Positions 1-7,442 of a stretch of DNA of 58,374 bases are shown one piece after another; position 1 is the stretch's first letter; each line of letters opens with the position of its first letter. Below the pieces are notes generated by a model. It did no database searches, was not told where the DNA came from, and was given only the letters and a program-made list of their open reading frames with translations. The translations under genes and the position numbers were made by a program. Source of the stretch: Verrucomicrobiota bacterium (GTDB lineage Bacteria > Verrucomicrobiota > Verrucomicrobiia > Opitutales > Opitutaceae); the NCBI GenBank assembly GCA_014584295.1, contig JACTNC010000030.1, positions 1 through 58,374 of the forward strand. The letters are read 5' to 3'.

Positions 1-380
1 GCGCTTCGATCTGCGAACGGTAGCTCTTCAAGTAGACTTCTTCGTATTTGACCGTGCGCCAGAGCCGTTCAACGAAGACGTTGTCCAGCGCCCGGCCCCG
101 GCCGTCCATGGACAGCTTCACGCCGCGGGACAGCAACGGCCGGGCAGACTCGTTGGAGGTGAACTGCGAACCCTGGTCGCTGTTGAAGATTTCCGGCACA
201 CCGTACCGCGCGATGGCGCGCTCGACCGCCTGCGCGCAGAACGTCGTGTCGTTCGTGTTCGATAGTTCCCAGGCCAGCACCGCACGGCTATACCAATCGA
301 TCACCACGCACAGGTAGATGTACCCGCCCTGGATCGGGATGTAGGTGATGTTCGCAACCTGCTTCCGGCCGTTTGTACAA
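1..380 (-). pseudogene. IS3-family transposase (OrfB), C-terminal fragment
   Basis: Reading the minus strand from about 380 to 1 gives a continuous frame with the retroviral-integrase (rve) signature of IS3-type OrfB: TYIPIQGGYIYLCVVIDWYS, then FNSDQGSQFTS with the second catalytic Asp, then SMDGRGRALDNVFVERLW with the third acidic residue. The first catalytic Asp, normally in a TDITYI-like motif, reads Asn (ANITYI). There is no start codon: the frame opens directly behind the stop codon of the Fic gene, so the N-terminal half (OrfA and the start of OrfB) is missing. The other end runs off the window. It is best read as a truncated remnant, although part of it lies outside view. No terminal inverted repeat is visible at the 380 side. 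Confidence 0.85.
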
Positions 381-394
381 AACTCAGATTTCGC

Positions 395-1930
395 TCAGCG
401 TTTGGGCCCTTCAAGGGCGACTGAAGCAGTCATTTCGGCGGCAACAAAGCGTGTGAAATCACTAACGTCGTGACGCACTGAGGCATTTTCCAACGCACTC
501 ATGTAGGCGTTTCGATGCTCCACCCGAATCACCGTCCAAGGATAGCCTCCGGAAGCGAGAAATGCGTTCAGAATGAATCGTCCGATACGCCCATTGCCGT
601 CTGAGTACGGATGGATGTAGACGAAAAAGAAATGCCCGAGCACTGCCTGCACACCTGCGGAAGATTCCGCCGCGAGCAATTCAAAGAAAGTGTCCAACAG
701 ATTGGGCAGCGCTTCATGTGGCGCTGGCACGTGTTCAGAGCCGCAGATGAAAACCGGGCGGTTGCGGTAGCCAGCGAGCGCATGGGCTGGCAATAGCCCG
801 GCCTGCACCGAAGGACTGAACAACGCTCGATACCAACTCGGCAAATCACGGCTGACCACCACCGCCGCAGGTCGGCCGGTCAGCACCTCACGAACGCTTC
901 CGAGAACCGTTTTGAATGTCTCGTGGTAGCCTTTGGCCGCCATCGCAGCCACACGTTCCTGATCGGCCCCATCCGTGACGGGATTCCATCCGCCACTGGC
1001 GATACGCGCGATCAGTTCCGGTGTCACCTGGTAGCCTTCGATCGACAACGAGTGGTAGGCGTCGTGGGTGTAGATTTCAGCAACCCTGTCGAGATAGGCT
1101 TGCGCGTCCGGCCGGCGTGGGGGAGAGGGAAACAAGTTCTGAACCACCGGTCGCATCGTCTGCCAAAGGGCTTTCAGGCGACCGACGTAGGGCGAACTGA
1201 ATAACAGACCAGCGGGGAGATGAGGCGGAGCCACGAAGGGATCCGTTGCGGCGACCTCGAGACCCGCCGCTGTCAAATCAGCGACCAAGCGGTCGGCTTG
1301 TTCGTTCAAACCGCAGTGGCGAAAGGCACCCACCAGCCGCTCTGCGGCGGCCAACGTGCCAACGTCACTCAAAAGCACGCGAGTCAGATCGTCAGGTCGA
1401 ACGAGACGAAGAGCGATTTCCGCGGTGGTTGCGGAAAGACGGAAAAACGCCGGGCTCACTCGCGCCAGCGCTGTCGCCAAGGGCATCACCTGCACACCTT
1501 GTTTCAGCTCCGTGGCTGGAGGCAGATTCCTCTTGGCTGAGTAGATCAAGAGCGAAGTCCGATTCGGCAGTTCGAGTTTCGAGACGCCGCCCTTGCCAGC
1601 GATGATGACAAGCTGTTGGGGAGTTTGCGTATTACCTGTCCAGAGATCCAACGAGTGCTTGGCCGACAACGCGTAGGCTGCGCCGAATCGGTGCCTCAGG
1701 TAGGCGCTGGCAAATCCCCAAAAATGAGCGTGCCAAAACGTGGTATCGCCCGGCTGAGCCTGAGGAGTGGTGAGTGCATACCACCCTTTGATGATCTCCA
1801 CCAAGAAACCGCGCTTGAGGAGCAACAGCCGATCTTTCGGGGTAATGTCGGGCCCGCGGACGACCTCTCCAGTCGCTCGTTCACGCACTCGCTGCAAGGC
1901 AGCGGCAAGGGCTTGTTGGGGTTCAGGCAT
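395..1930 (-). CDS. AbiEi-like / Fic domain fusion protein (putative AMPylase)
   Basis: This is a 511-aa protein. Residues about 1-200 resemble the winged-helix plus C-terminal region of AbiEi-type antitoxin/regulator proteins (DITPKDRLLLLKRGFLVEII, then AYALSAKHSLDLWTGN). Residues about 270-500 are a Fic domain with the complete catalytic motif HPYSDGNGRIGR at about 440-451, so it should be able to transfer AMP or a related group to a hydroxyl side chain. An inhibitory-helix motif of the S/T-x3-E-G type (SLSIEG, 294-299) precedes the Fic core, which in this family blocks ATP placement until relieved. The target is unknown. The gene stands alone between two transposase remnants. Four 23-bp direct repeats abut its start codon, and I infer that they are the operator of its own DNA-binding domain. 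The Fic assignment is secure; the AbiEi-like assignment rests on pattern recognition. Confidence 0.88.
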   Translation of the reverse strand: MPEPQQALAAALQRVRERATGEVVRGPDITPKDRLLLLKRGFLVEIIKGWYALTTPQAQPGDTTFWHAHFWGFASAYLRHRFGAAYALSAKHSLDLWTGNTQTPQQLVIIAGKGGVSKLELPNRTSLLIYSAKRNLPPATELKQGVQVMPLATALARVSPAFFRLSATTAEIALRLVRPDDLTRVLLSDVGTLAAAERLVGAFRHCGLNEQADRLVADLTAAGLEVAATDPFVAPPHLPAGLLFSSPYVGRLKALWQTMRPVVQNLFPSPPRRPDAQAYLDRVAEIYTHDAYHSLSIEGYQVTPELIARIASGGWNPVTDGADQERVAAMAAKGYHETFKTVLGSVREVLTGRPAAVVVSRDLPSWYRALFSPSVQAGLLPAHALAGYRNRPVFICGSEHVPAPHEALPNLLDTFFELLAAESSAGVQAVLGHFFFVYIHPYSDGNGRIGRFILNAFLASGGYPWTVIRVEHRNAYMSALENASVRHDVSDFTRFVAAEMTASVALEGPKR

Positions 1931-1931
1931 T

Positions 1932-2023
1932 AACTTTGTTTTGTGCGATCAGAGAACTATGTTTTGAGTTGCATTTCAACTTTGTTTTACGCAAACACGC
2001 GACCATGTTTGATGCGGACTGAA
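1932..2023 (-). repeat. four direct repeats with exact 23-bp period (putative operator)
   Basis: The 12-base cores begin at 1932 (AACTTTGTTTTG), 1955 (AACTATGTTTTG), 1978 (AACTTTGTTTTA) and 2001 (GACCATGTTTGA), each exactly 23 bp after the one before. The first three differ from one another at one or two bases and the fourth is degenerate. The repeat nearest the gene ends one base from the Fic start codon, read on the minus strand. The 23-bp spacing places successive sites about two helical turns apart. I infer operator function from position and regularity. Confidence 0.75.
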
Positions 2024-2116
2024 ACTCGTTACTAACTTATTTATAGCATCTTAATAACTTTTTTAGTTCCTCGCTGTTTTCAGTGGGTAACGGATAGGTC
2101 GAGTTTGCCTGCGGTG

Positions 2117-2235
2117 AAGTAAAGCATGGTGATGAGTCACCGGCCGCACCATTTTCCGCAGCGCACCGCAGAGGCCATCGAGGAGCTGATCCTGGCCGAA
2201 CGTCGGTTTCACCGCACTTGGGGGGCTTCCTCACC
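2117..2235 (+). pseudogene. remnant of IS481-type transposase
   Basis: The plus frame reads SHRPHHFPQRTAEAIEELIL followed by AERRFHRTWG. This is the linker between the helix-turn-helix and DDE parts of IS481-type transposases (the 'RRPHHSP...I..LR..HPTWGP' region). After TWG the similarity stops at once and the frame becomes composition noise. Only about 35 codons remain and the catalytic domain is absent. The rest of 2024-2369 shows no other gene I can support. Confidence 0.5.
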
Positions 2236-2369
2236 TGGGTCTTCTTGCTTCTTGATCCCTCAGGCTGATGCGCCATGGAATTTCCCCTCAACTGTCTGGT
2301 TTCATCGTAGCTACTTCAAGACAACAGCTATTCAGGCTTTTCAGGACTGAGGCCGCCGAGTCGGGTGGC

Positions 2370-2397
2370 TTGACTCCCAGCAGACCTGTGATACATA
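2370..2397 (+). promoter_or_regulatory. putative sigma70 promoter of the phd-relE operon
   Basis: TTGACT (2370-2375) and TACATA (2392-2397) are separated by 16 bp. The expected transcription start is within a base or two of the antitoxin ATG at 2405, and there is no ribosome-binding site between, so the transcript may be leaderless. Confidence 0.5.
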
Positions 2398-2404
2398 GAT
2401 TTCC

Positions 2405-2653
2405 ATGAAATCTACCGTTAGTATCTCGGAAGGGCAAAATAGCTTTCCGGCATTGGTCAGGGCCGCTGAGAAGGGGAGGGTTGTGACCGTCACCCGCCAC
2501 GATGATCCCGTTGCCTACATGATGGGCTACGAGCGGATGAAAGCCGTGGCAGAGACGCTCGAAATCATGGGCAATGCAGCGGCCATGAGGGCGGTGCGCG
2601 CGCATCGGGCCGGCAAGACCAGGTTCGGCCAACTCGACGATATCCCCGAATGA
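2405..2653 (+). CDS. type II antitoxin, Phd/YefM family
   Basis: This 82-aa protein has the Phd/YefM N-terminal fold: MKSTVSISEGQNSFPALVR, then a VTRHDDPVAYMM segment matching the usual 'V.I...G.P.A.L' dimer strand. The C-terminal part (about 55-82) is the charged tail expected to wrap the toxin. It should neutralise the downstream RelE/ParE-type toxin and autorepress the operon. The ATG at 2405 is the only sensible start. Its stop overlaps the toxin start by four bases (ATGA), the usual coupling in such pairs. Confidence 0.88.
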   Translation: MKSTVSISEGQNSFPALVRAAEKGRVVTVTRHDDPVAYMMGYERMKAVAETLEIMGNAAAMRAVRAHRAGKTRFGQLDDIPE

Positions 2654-2937
2654 ATCGTGTGCTGCGCCCGGCGGTTCAGGTGGTCGAATTTGCCAAGCGA
2701 CTGGCCCCCGAGCCGCGGCGCGCGATCAAACGCGCTTTGCAGGACCTCGGTGTGGAACGCGGCGACATCGGGACACTGGAAGGGATCTTGAGCGGTTACT
2801 ACCGGCTGCGCGTCAGCAAGTATCGCATTGTTTTTGCCTATGCCAGCGATGGGGCGATCGAAGTCATCTTCATCGAGGAACGCATGCTCGTCTATGAACT
2901 CTTTGAGGCGGAATTCATCAAACGATTGAAGGCCTGA
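2650..2937 (+). CDS. type II toxin, RelE/ParE family
   Basis: This 95-aa basic protein has the RelE/ParE pattern: an N-terminal helical pair (about 10-37), then GYYRLRVSKYRIVFAY (about 49-64), the conserved 'G.yRlRvG.yRv.Y' strand, and a C-terminal strand with VIFIEER. RelE members cut mRNA in the ribosome and ParE members poison gyrase; the sequence alone does not decide between them. It overlaps the antitoxin gene by four bases (ATGA). It lies in the IS-scarred first 3 kb, consistent with acquisition by transfer. Confidence 0.87.
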   Translation: MNRVLRPAVQVVEFAKRLAPEPRRAIKRALQDLGVERGDIGTLEGILSGYYRLRVSKYRIVFAYASDGAIEVIFIEERMLVYELFEAEFIKRLKA

Positions 2938-3207
2938 GGGGCCATGGGGAGGTGGGGCTCCCGCTGGGTGAGCAGCGCGGTGCGGATTTACAAGCCGGTC
3001 ACAACGAAGCGTGCCCCTCCCGGTTGGTTTGCAATGTCAAGCGGGGGTGGGGATGATTTTATGACGAGAGCGGAAGGTTCTACTGGTGAAGGTGCGGCGG
3101 CTCGCGGCTCTCCAATGCGGAAGAAATTTCATGATTCGGTGTGGCGAATGGAGAATCTTCGATTTCCGTCGTGACTGATTTGCCGCGTGGGGGCAGGTTG
3201 GTGCGGT

Positions 3208-4236
3208 ATGACTATGTCCCCCGCAGTCGTCAATTTTGCCCCAGAGCCCCACAGTGTGGAGCTCCGTGAATTCGAGCGTCCGGTGCCTGGTCCGGACGAC
3301 GTGATCCTGGCGGTCGAGGCCGTTGGGGTGTGCGGAAGTGACCTGCACCAGTGGACATCCTCGCACAGCTGGCAGGTCAACTATCCCGTCGTGCTGGGTC
3401 ACGAGTTCGGCGGGATTATCGCCGAACTCGGCTCAGAGGTGAAGAAGTGGAAGGAGGGCGACCGCGTGGTCTCGGAAACGGCTGCGGTCATCAATCCCGA
3501 CAACCCGATGTCGCGCGCGGGTCTCTACAACCTCGATCCCGACCGGAAGGGGTTTGGCTATGGGGTCAATGGAGCCATGACCCGGTATGTGCGGGTGCCG
3601 TCGCGCTGTCTGCATCGTGTGCCGGCGGGCCTGTCGATGGAGTTTGCCGCGCTTACCGAGCCATGCTGCGTGGCCTTTAATGCGGTCATCCAGAACGGGA
3701 GGATCACGCCGGGCGACCGAGTGATCGTGCTCGGGCCCGGGCCGATCGGCATCCTGTGCGCAGCGATGGCGAGGCTGGCAGGCGCGGAGGTTGCGCTCGT
3801 CGGACTCGAGCGGGATCGGGTCCGGCTGGAGATCGCCCGGCACTACGGCTGCGAAGTGATCGTGGGGGATGCCACCGACTGGGCAAAGGCGCGGGATGGG
3901 CTCGGTGCGGATGGTGTGATCGATGCGGCGGGCGTCTCCATCACGTTAAAGACGGCCCTCGAGCTGACTCGTCCCAATGGCTGGATCAGCAAGGTGGGCT
4001 GGGGCCCGCAGCCGCTGGGCTTTTCGCTGGATCCACTGGTGCACAAGAATCTGACGCTCCAGGGCAGCTTCAGTCACAACTGGCCCATCTGGGAGCGCGT
4101 TCTGGCGCTGCTGGCTTCAGGCCGGCTCGATTTGAAGCCCGTTGTCGGAGGCATCTGGACGCTTGAGGAATGGCACGAGGCGTTTGAAAAGATGCATTCC
4201 GGAGAGATCGTGAAAGCGGTGCTGCGGCCCGCCTAG
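3208..4236 (+). CDS. zinc-type medium-chain alcohol/polyol dehydrogenase
   Basis: This 342-aa NAD(P)-dependent dehydrogenase belongs to the sorbitol/threonine dehydrogenase branch. The catalytic-zinc ligands are visible: Cys42 (GVCGSDLHQW), His65-Glu66 (GHEFGG) and the Glu of TEPCCVAF. The Rossmann motif is VIVLGPGPIGILCA. The structural-zinc lobe is odd: where homologues have four cysteines, this protein reads ETAAVINPDNPMSRAGLYNL, with none. I place the start at ATG 3208; an upstream GTG at 3187 adds seven unlikely residues. The next gene (SDR) begins 13 nt after the stop with AGGAG in between, and an isomerase and a lyase follow, so oxidation of a polysaccharide-derived sugar or sugar acid is likely. 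The substrate is unknown. Confidence 0.88.
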   Translation: MTMSPAVVNFAPEPHSVELREFERPVPGPDDVILAVEAVGVCGSDLHQWTSSHSWQVNYPVVLGHEFGGIIAELGSEVKKWKEGDRVVSETAAVINPDNPMSRAGLYNLDPDRKGFGYGVNGAMTRYVRVPSRCLHRVPAGLSMEFAALTEPCCVAFNAVIQNGRITPGDRVIVLGPGPIGILCAAMARLAGAEVALVGLERDRVRLEIARHYGCEVIVGDATDWAKARDGLGADGVIDAAGVSITLKTALELTRPNGWISKVGWGPQPLGFSLDPLVHKNLTLQGSFSHNWPIWERVLALLASGRLDLKPVVGGIWTLEEWHEAFEKMHSGEIVKAVLRPA

Positions 4237-4249
4237 GAGATCGTATTCC

Positions 4250-5020
4250 ATGAGACTGAAGGACAAGGTCATCATCGTTACGGGAGGCGCCACCGGCATC
4301 GGTCGCGCGATTGCCGAACGCTGCGTGCTGGAGGGCGCGAGCGTGCTCGTTCACGGTCTGGAGGCCGCCGATGCCGGGGAGGTGGCCAAGAACCTTGGTG
4401 AAAAGGCGGTGCCGCATGCGGACGATCTGGTGGATCCGGCGAGTCCTGCACGGGTGGCCGCCAGTGCCCTGCGTGCGTTTGGCCGCATCGATGCCGTGGT
4501 GAACAACGCTGCGGCGATCGTGCGCAGCAATCTGTCGACCACGACGGCCGAGTTTTTTGACCGCGTCATGGCGATCAATGTGCGCGCCCCGATGCTGCTG
4601 ATCCAGGCGGCGTTTCCCGAATTGAAACGAAATCGCGGTTGCGTGTTGAATATCGGCTCGATCAATGCGCTGAGCGGCGAGAGCGACCTGCTCGACTACA
4701 GCATGTCGAAGGGCGCGCTGCAGACGCTTTCGCGGAATCTCGCTAACGCACACGGGGAGGACGGCGTACGCGTCAATCATCTCAACCTCGGCTGGGTGCT
4801 GACTCCCCACGAATACGCGCTGCAGCGCAGGCTCGGGCAACCGGAGGACTGGCCTTCCAAGGTGCCAAAGACCTACGCGCCGTCGGGGCGCCTCATGACA
4901 CCCGAGCAGATCGCAAATGCGGCCGTATACTGGCTTGGCGATGAATCGCGTCCCATCTCGGGCTCGGTCGTCGAACTCGAGCAGTACTCCCTCTGGGGTC
5001 GCAATCCTCTCAAAGTTTGA
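4250..5020 (+). CDS. SDR family NAD(P)-dependent oxidoreductase
   Basis: This 256-aa classical short-chain dehydrogenase has the cofactor motif TGGATGIG near residue 11, NNAA near residue 84, a catalytic Ser in NIGSINAL, and the Tyr-x3-Lys pair in YSMSKGAL. The length is typical. The start ATG at 4250 has AGGAG about 10 nt upstream. It sits between the alcohol dehydrogenase and the sugar isomerase with almost no spacing, so it probably performs a second redox step on the same carbohydrate. The exact substrate cannot be read from the sequence. Confidence 0.9.
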   Translation: MRLKDKVIIVTGGATGIGRAIAERCVLEGASVLVHGLEAADAGEVAKNLGEKAVPHADDLVDPASPARVAASALRAFGRIDAVVNNAAAIVRSNLSTTTAEFFDRVMAINVRAPMLLIQAAFPELKRNRGCVLNIGSINALSGESDLLDYSMSKGALQTLSRNLANAHGEDGVRVNHLNLGWVLTPHEYALQRRLGQPEDWPSKVPKTYAPSGRLMTPEQIANAAVYWLGDESRPISGSVVELEQYSLWGRNPLKV

Positions 5021-5037
5021 GTCACCCCTTTCAACCG

Positions 5038-5928
5038 ATGCCCCAACTTGCCGCTTTCCCGAAGGCATTTGTCCGCGCCCTGTGCAAGGACGGAACCATG
5101 ACCCTGCAACAATGGGTCGACCTCGCCGCCCCCCTGAAGCTCGATGGGCTGGAGTACTACAGCGGGTTCCTCGAACTCCAGGATCCGGCCAGATGGGCCG
5201 AGGCCCGCCGGATGGTGGAGCGCGCGGGCATGGTGATCCCCATGCTTTGCTGCTCCCCGGATTTTTCGCAGCCGGATCCCGAACTGCGCTTGAAGGAGAT
5301 CGAGCGCGAAAAATCCTGGATTCGCATGGCCGCGACCCTGGGTGCGGGTTACTGCCGCGTGCTCTCGGGGCAGAGGCGACCGGAGCTGACAGTCTCGCAG
5401 GGGCTCGACCTGGTGGTTTCAGCCATCGAGGCGTGCCTGCCGGAGGCGGAAGCCTGCAATGTGACGCTGATCCTTGAGAATCACTACAAAGATGACTTCT
5501 GGAACTACCCGGAGTTTGCGCAGAGGATGGACGTCTTTTGCGCCCTCGTGGATCGCATCCGGCATCCTCGCTTTGGAGTAAACTACGACCCCAGCAATGC
5601 GATCATTGCGGGTGATGATCCCCTTGAGCTCCTGCGGCGGGTGAAGCACCGTGTGGTGACCATGCACGCAAGCGACCGCTTCCTGATTGAAGGCACGGTC
5701 GAGGACCTGCGTCGGGAGGAGAATGGAAGCGAAGGCTACCTCAAGCGCCTGCGTCACGGGGAAATCGGCCGTGGTCTCAATGACTACGATGCCATTTTCC
5801 GGGAATTGCGGAGCGTGGGATTCAACAGCTGGATCAGCATCGAGGACGGCGTCGACGGCATGGATCAGCTTGAGGCCAGCGTTGGATTCCTTCGTCGGAA
5901 ACTTGCCCAGCATTGGCCCGAAGGTTAA
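5038..5928 (+). CDS. sugar phosphate isomerase/epimerase (TIM-barrel family)
   Basis: This 296-aa AP-endonuclease-2-like TIM barrel is of the xylose-isomerase-like sugar epimerase type. Probable metal ligands are Glu in LILENHYKDD, Asp in NYDPSN, His in TMHASDR and Glu in SIEDGVDG near the C-terminus, in the usual order. I chose the ATG at 5038 because family members commonly begin MP-x-LAAFPKA. A TTG at 5017 would overlap the SDR stop by four bases and is the alternative. It is probably co-transcribed with the two dehydrogenases. The isomerised sugar is unknown. Confidence 0.87.
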   Translation: MPQLAAFPKAFVRALCKDGTMTLQQWVDLAAPLKLDGLEYYSGFLELQDPARWAEARRMVERAGMVIPMLCCSPDFSQPDPELRLKEIEREKSWIRMAATLGAGYCRVLSGQRRPELTVSQGLDLVVSAIEACLPEAEACNVTLILENHYKDDFWNYPEFAQRMDVFCALVDRIRHPRFGVNYDPSNAIIAGDDPLELLRRVKHRVVTMHASDRFLIEGTVEDLRREENGSEGYLKRLRHGEIGRGLNDYDAIFRELRSVGFNSWISIEDGVDGMDQLEASVGFLRRKLAQHWPEG

Positions 5929-5951
5929 TCCGCTTACATCTGTTCATTTCC

Positions 5952-7355
5952 ATGTCGCACCCCAACTCCCCCGCGTTCCTATCGGCAGTGTTCACGGTCC
6001 TAGCCTTGTTCGCCTTCCCGGTGGTGTCACCTGCCGAATCCTATAGCGTGGAAACGCTGGCGGAACTACAAAGCCGGATCGAAGAGGCGGTGCCTGGCGA
6101 TGTTATTACGCTGAAGAACGGCACCTATGTAACGACGTCCGCCCTGTCGGTCACGTGTCGTGGCACGGCGGAGCAGCCGATCACGATTGCGGCGGAGACG
6201 GTCGGCGGGGTGGAGATCGGAGGAACCCATGGTTTTAATGTCGGCGCGCCCGCGAGTCACGTGGTGATTTCAGGCTTCAAGTTTACTCACGCCTCGGGCA
6301 AGGCAAGCATCGGAACAGGCACGCGGCATGTGCGTTTTACGCGCAACACCTTCCGGTGCACCGGGGCGGGTCCCTATCTGGCGATCCTTGGGCATGATGT
6401 GCAGATCGATCGGAATGACTTTGGCGACAAACGCACGACCGGCGCGTTGATAGCGGTGAGCGGCCCCGCGGGGCAGGTGGCGCAGCGCCTCTGGATACAT
6501 CGGAATTACTTCCATGATTTCGGCAGCGCAGGCGGCGAGCCGGGGGAGATGCTGCGCTTTGGCCTGAGTGCGCTGACTCTGTCGGTCGGCGCGGGCGTTG
6601 TGGAGTACAACCTGTTCGTCCGCTGCAGGGGCGAGAACGACATGGTGTCGAACCGATGCTCCGGAAACACGTATCGATACAACACTTTCGCCGACAGCCC
6701 CACCGCCCAGTTCAGCCTGCGCCATGGAAATGACTGCGTGGTGTACGGCAATATCGTCCGCAATACGGAGGGGCTCCGGATCTTTGGAGACAGGCACCAG
6801 GTTTTCAGCAATGTTTTCGAGGGGAACTACATTGGCGTGAATCTTGGCAATGGTTCGGTGGAGGTGGCTGACGGGGGCTCCGTTGGTGCCCATGACCGGC
6901 CCGACCATTGTGTGATCGCGTTCAATACGTTTGTGGACAATCGCACCCACTATCAGATGAGCCGCCGAAATCCGAATCCGCTTGGGGCCACGCACACCGT
7001 GTTTGCGAACAACATCCTCCAGGGAGGCGGGCTGGCTGCCAAGATTGAGGGGCCCTACACCGACGCGGTCTGGGAGGGAAATCTGGCATGGAACACGGGG
7101 GGGCCCGGCGACCTTCTGGCGGACGCCTATGTCGCGGCCGATCCCCGTCTGGGTGGTGAGGGCCAGGCGGGCGTGCATCTTCAGGAAGGAAGCCCTGCCA
7201 TTGATGCCGCGACCGGTTCTTTTCCCGGTGTGATCGTGGACATCGATGGCCAACCCCGAGGAGAAATGAAGGACGTCGGGGCGGATGAGGTGAGCGAAGC
7301 GCCGGTCCTTGCTCGGACGTTGACACCTGAGGATGTGGGGCCTGCGTATGACTGA
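5952..7355 (+). CDS. exported polysaccharide lyase, PL6/chondroitinase-B type
   Basis: This 467-aa protein starts with a signal peptide (SAVFTVLALFAFPVVSPAES) followed by a right-handed beta-helix with repeated NxF/NxI turns. PL6 enzymes cleave alginate or dermatan by beta-elimination using Ca2+, a Lys base and an Arg. The calcium-site region is recognisable (EYNLFVRC, GENDMVSN) and the catalytic Arg is present in SLRHGN. The position of the catalytic Lys, however, reads Arg (SNRCSGNTYRYN). The start is ATG 5952; an upstream TTG at 5913 would put residues before the signal peptide. It follows the isomerase by 23 nt, so it may feed the dehydrogenase/isomerase steps. The family call is good; the activity is uncertain because of the Lys change. 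Confidence 0.82.
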   Translation: MSHPNSPAFLSAVFTVLALFAFPVVSPAESYSVETLAELQSRIEEAVPGDVITLKNGTYVTTSALSVTCRGTAEQPITIAAETVGGVEIGGTHGFNVGAPASHVVISGFKFTHASGKASIGTGTRHVRFTRNTFRCTGAGPYLAILGHDVQIDRNDFGDKRTTGALIAVSGPAGQVAQRLWIHRNYFHDFGSAGGEPGEMLRFGLSALTLSVGAGVVEYNLFVRCRGENDMVSNRCSGNTYRYNTFADSPTAQFSLRHGNDCVVYGNIVRNTEGLRIFGDRHQVFSNVFEGNYIGVNLGNGSVEVADGGSVGAHDRPDHCVIAFNTFVDNRTHYQMSRRNPNPLGATHTVFANNILQGGGLAAKIEGPYTDAVWEGNLAWNTGGPGDLLADAYVAADPRLGGEGQAGVHLQEGSPAIDAATGSFPGVIVDIDGQPRGEMKDVGADEVSEAPVLARTLTPEDVGPAYD

Positions 7356-7442
7356 TGCCGGGAGTTCTGGAAATTATTACGTAGCGGCCGAGGCCACCTT
7401 GACATCGGCGGACGGAATTTCAGCCTGCGTCGAAAGACCGAT

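Noticed and set aside
2944..3174. 76-codon plus frame between the toxin and the dehydrogenase
   Set aside because: It is short, has no motif, and its composition looks like read-through of non-coding DNA.
4070..5068. 332-codon minus frame antisense to the SDR gene
   Set aside because: The opposite frame has full SDR motifs, and this one has no recognisable feature.
6270..7253. 327-codon minus frame antisense to the PL6-type lyase
   Set aside because: It mirrors the repetitive beta-helix coding sequence and lacks any motif.
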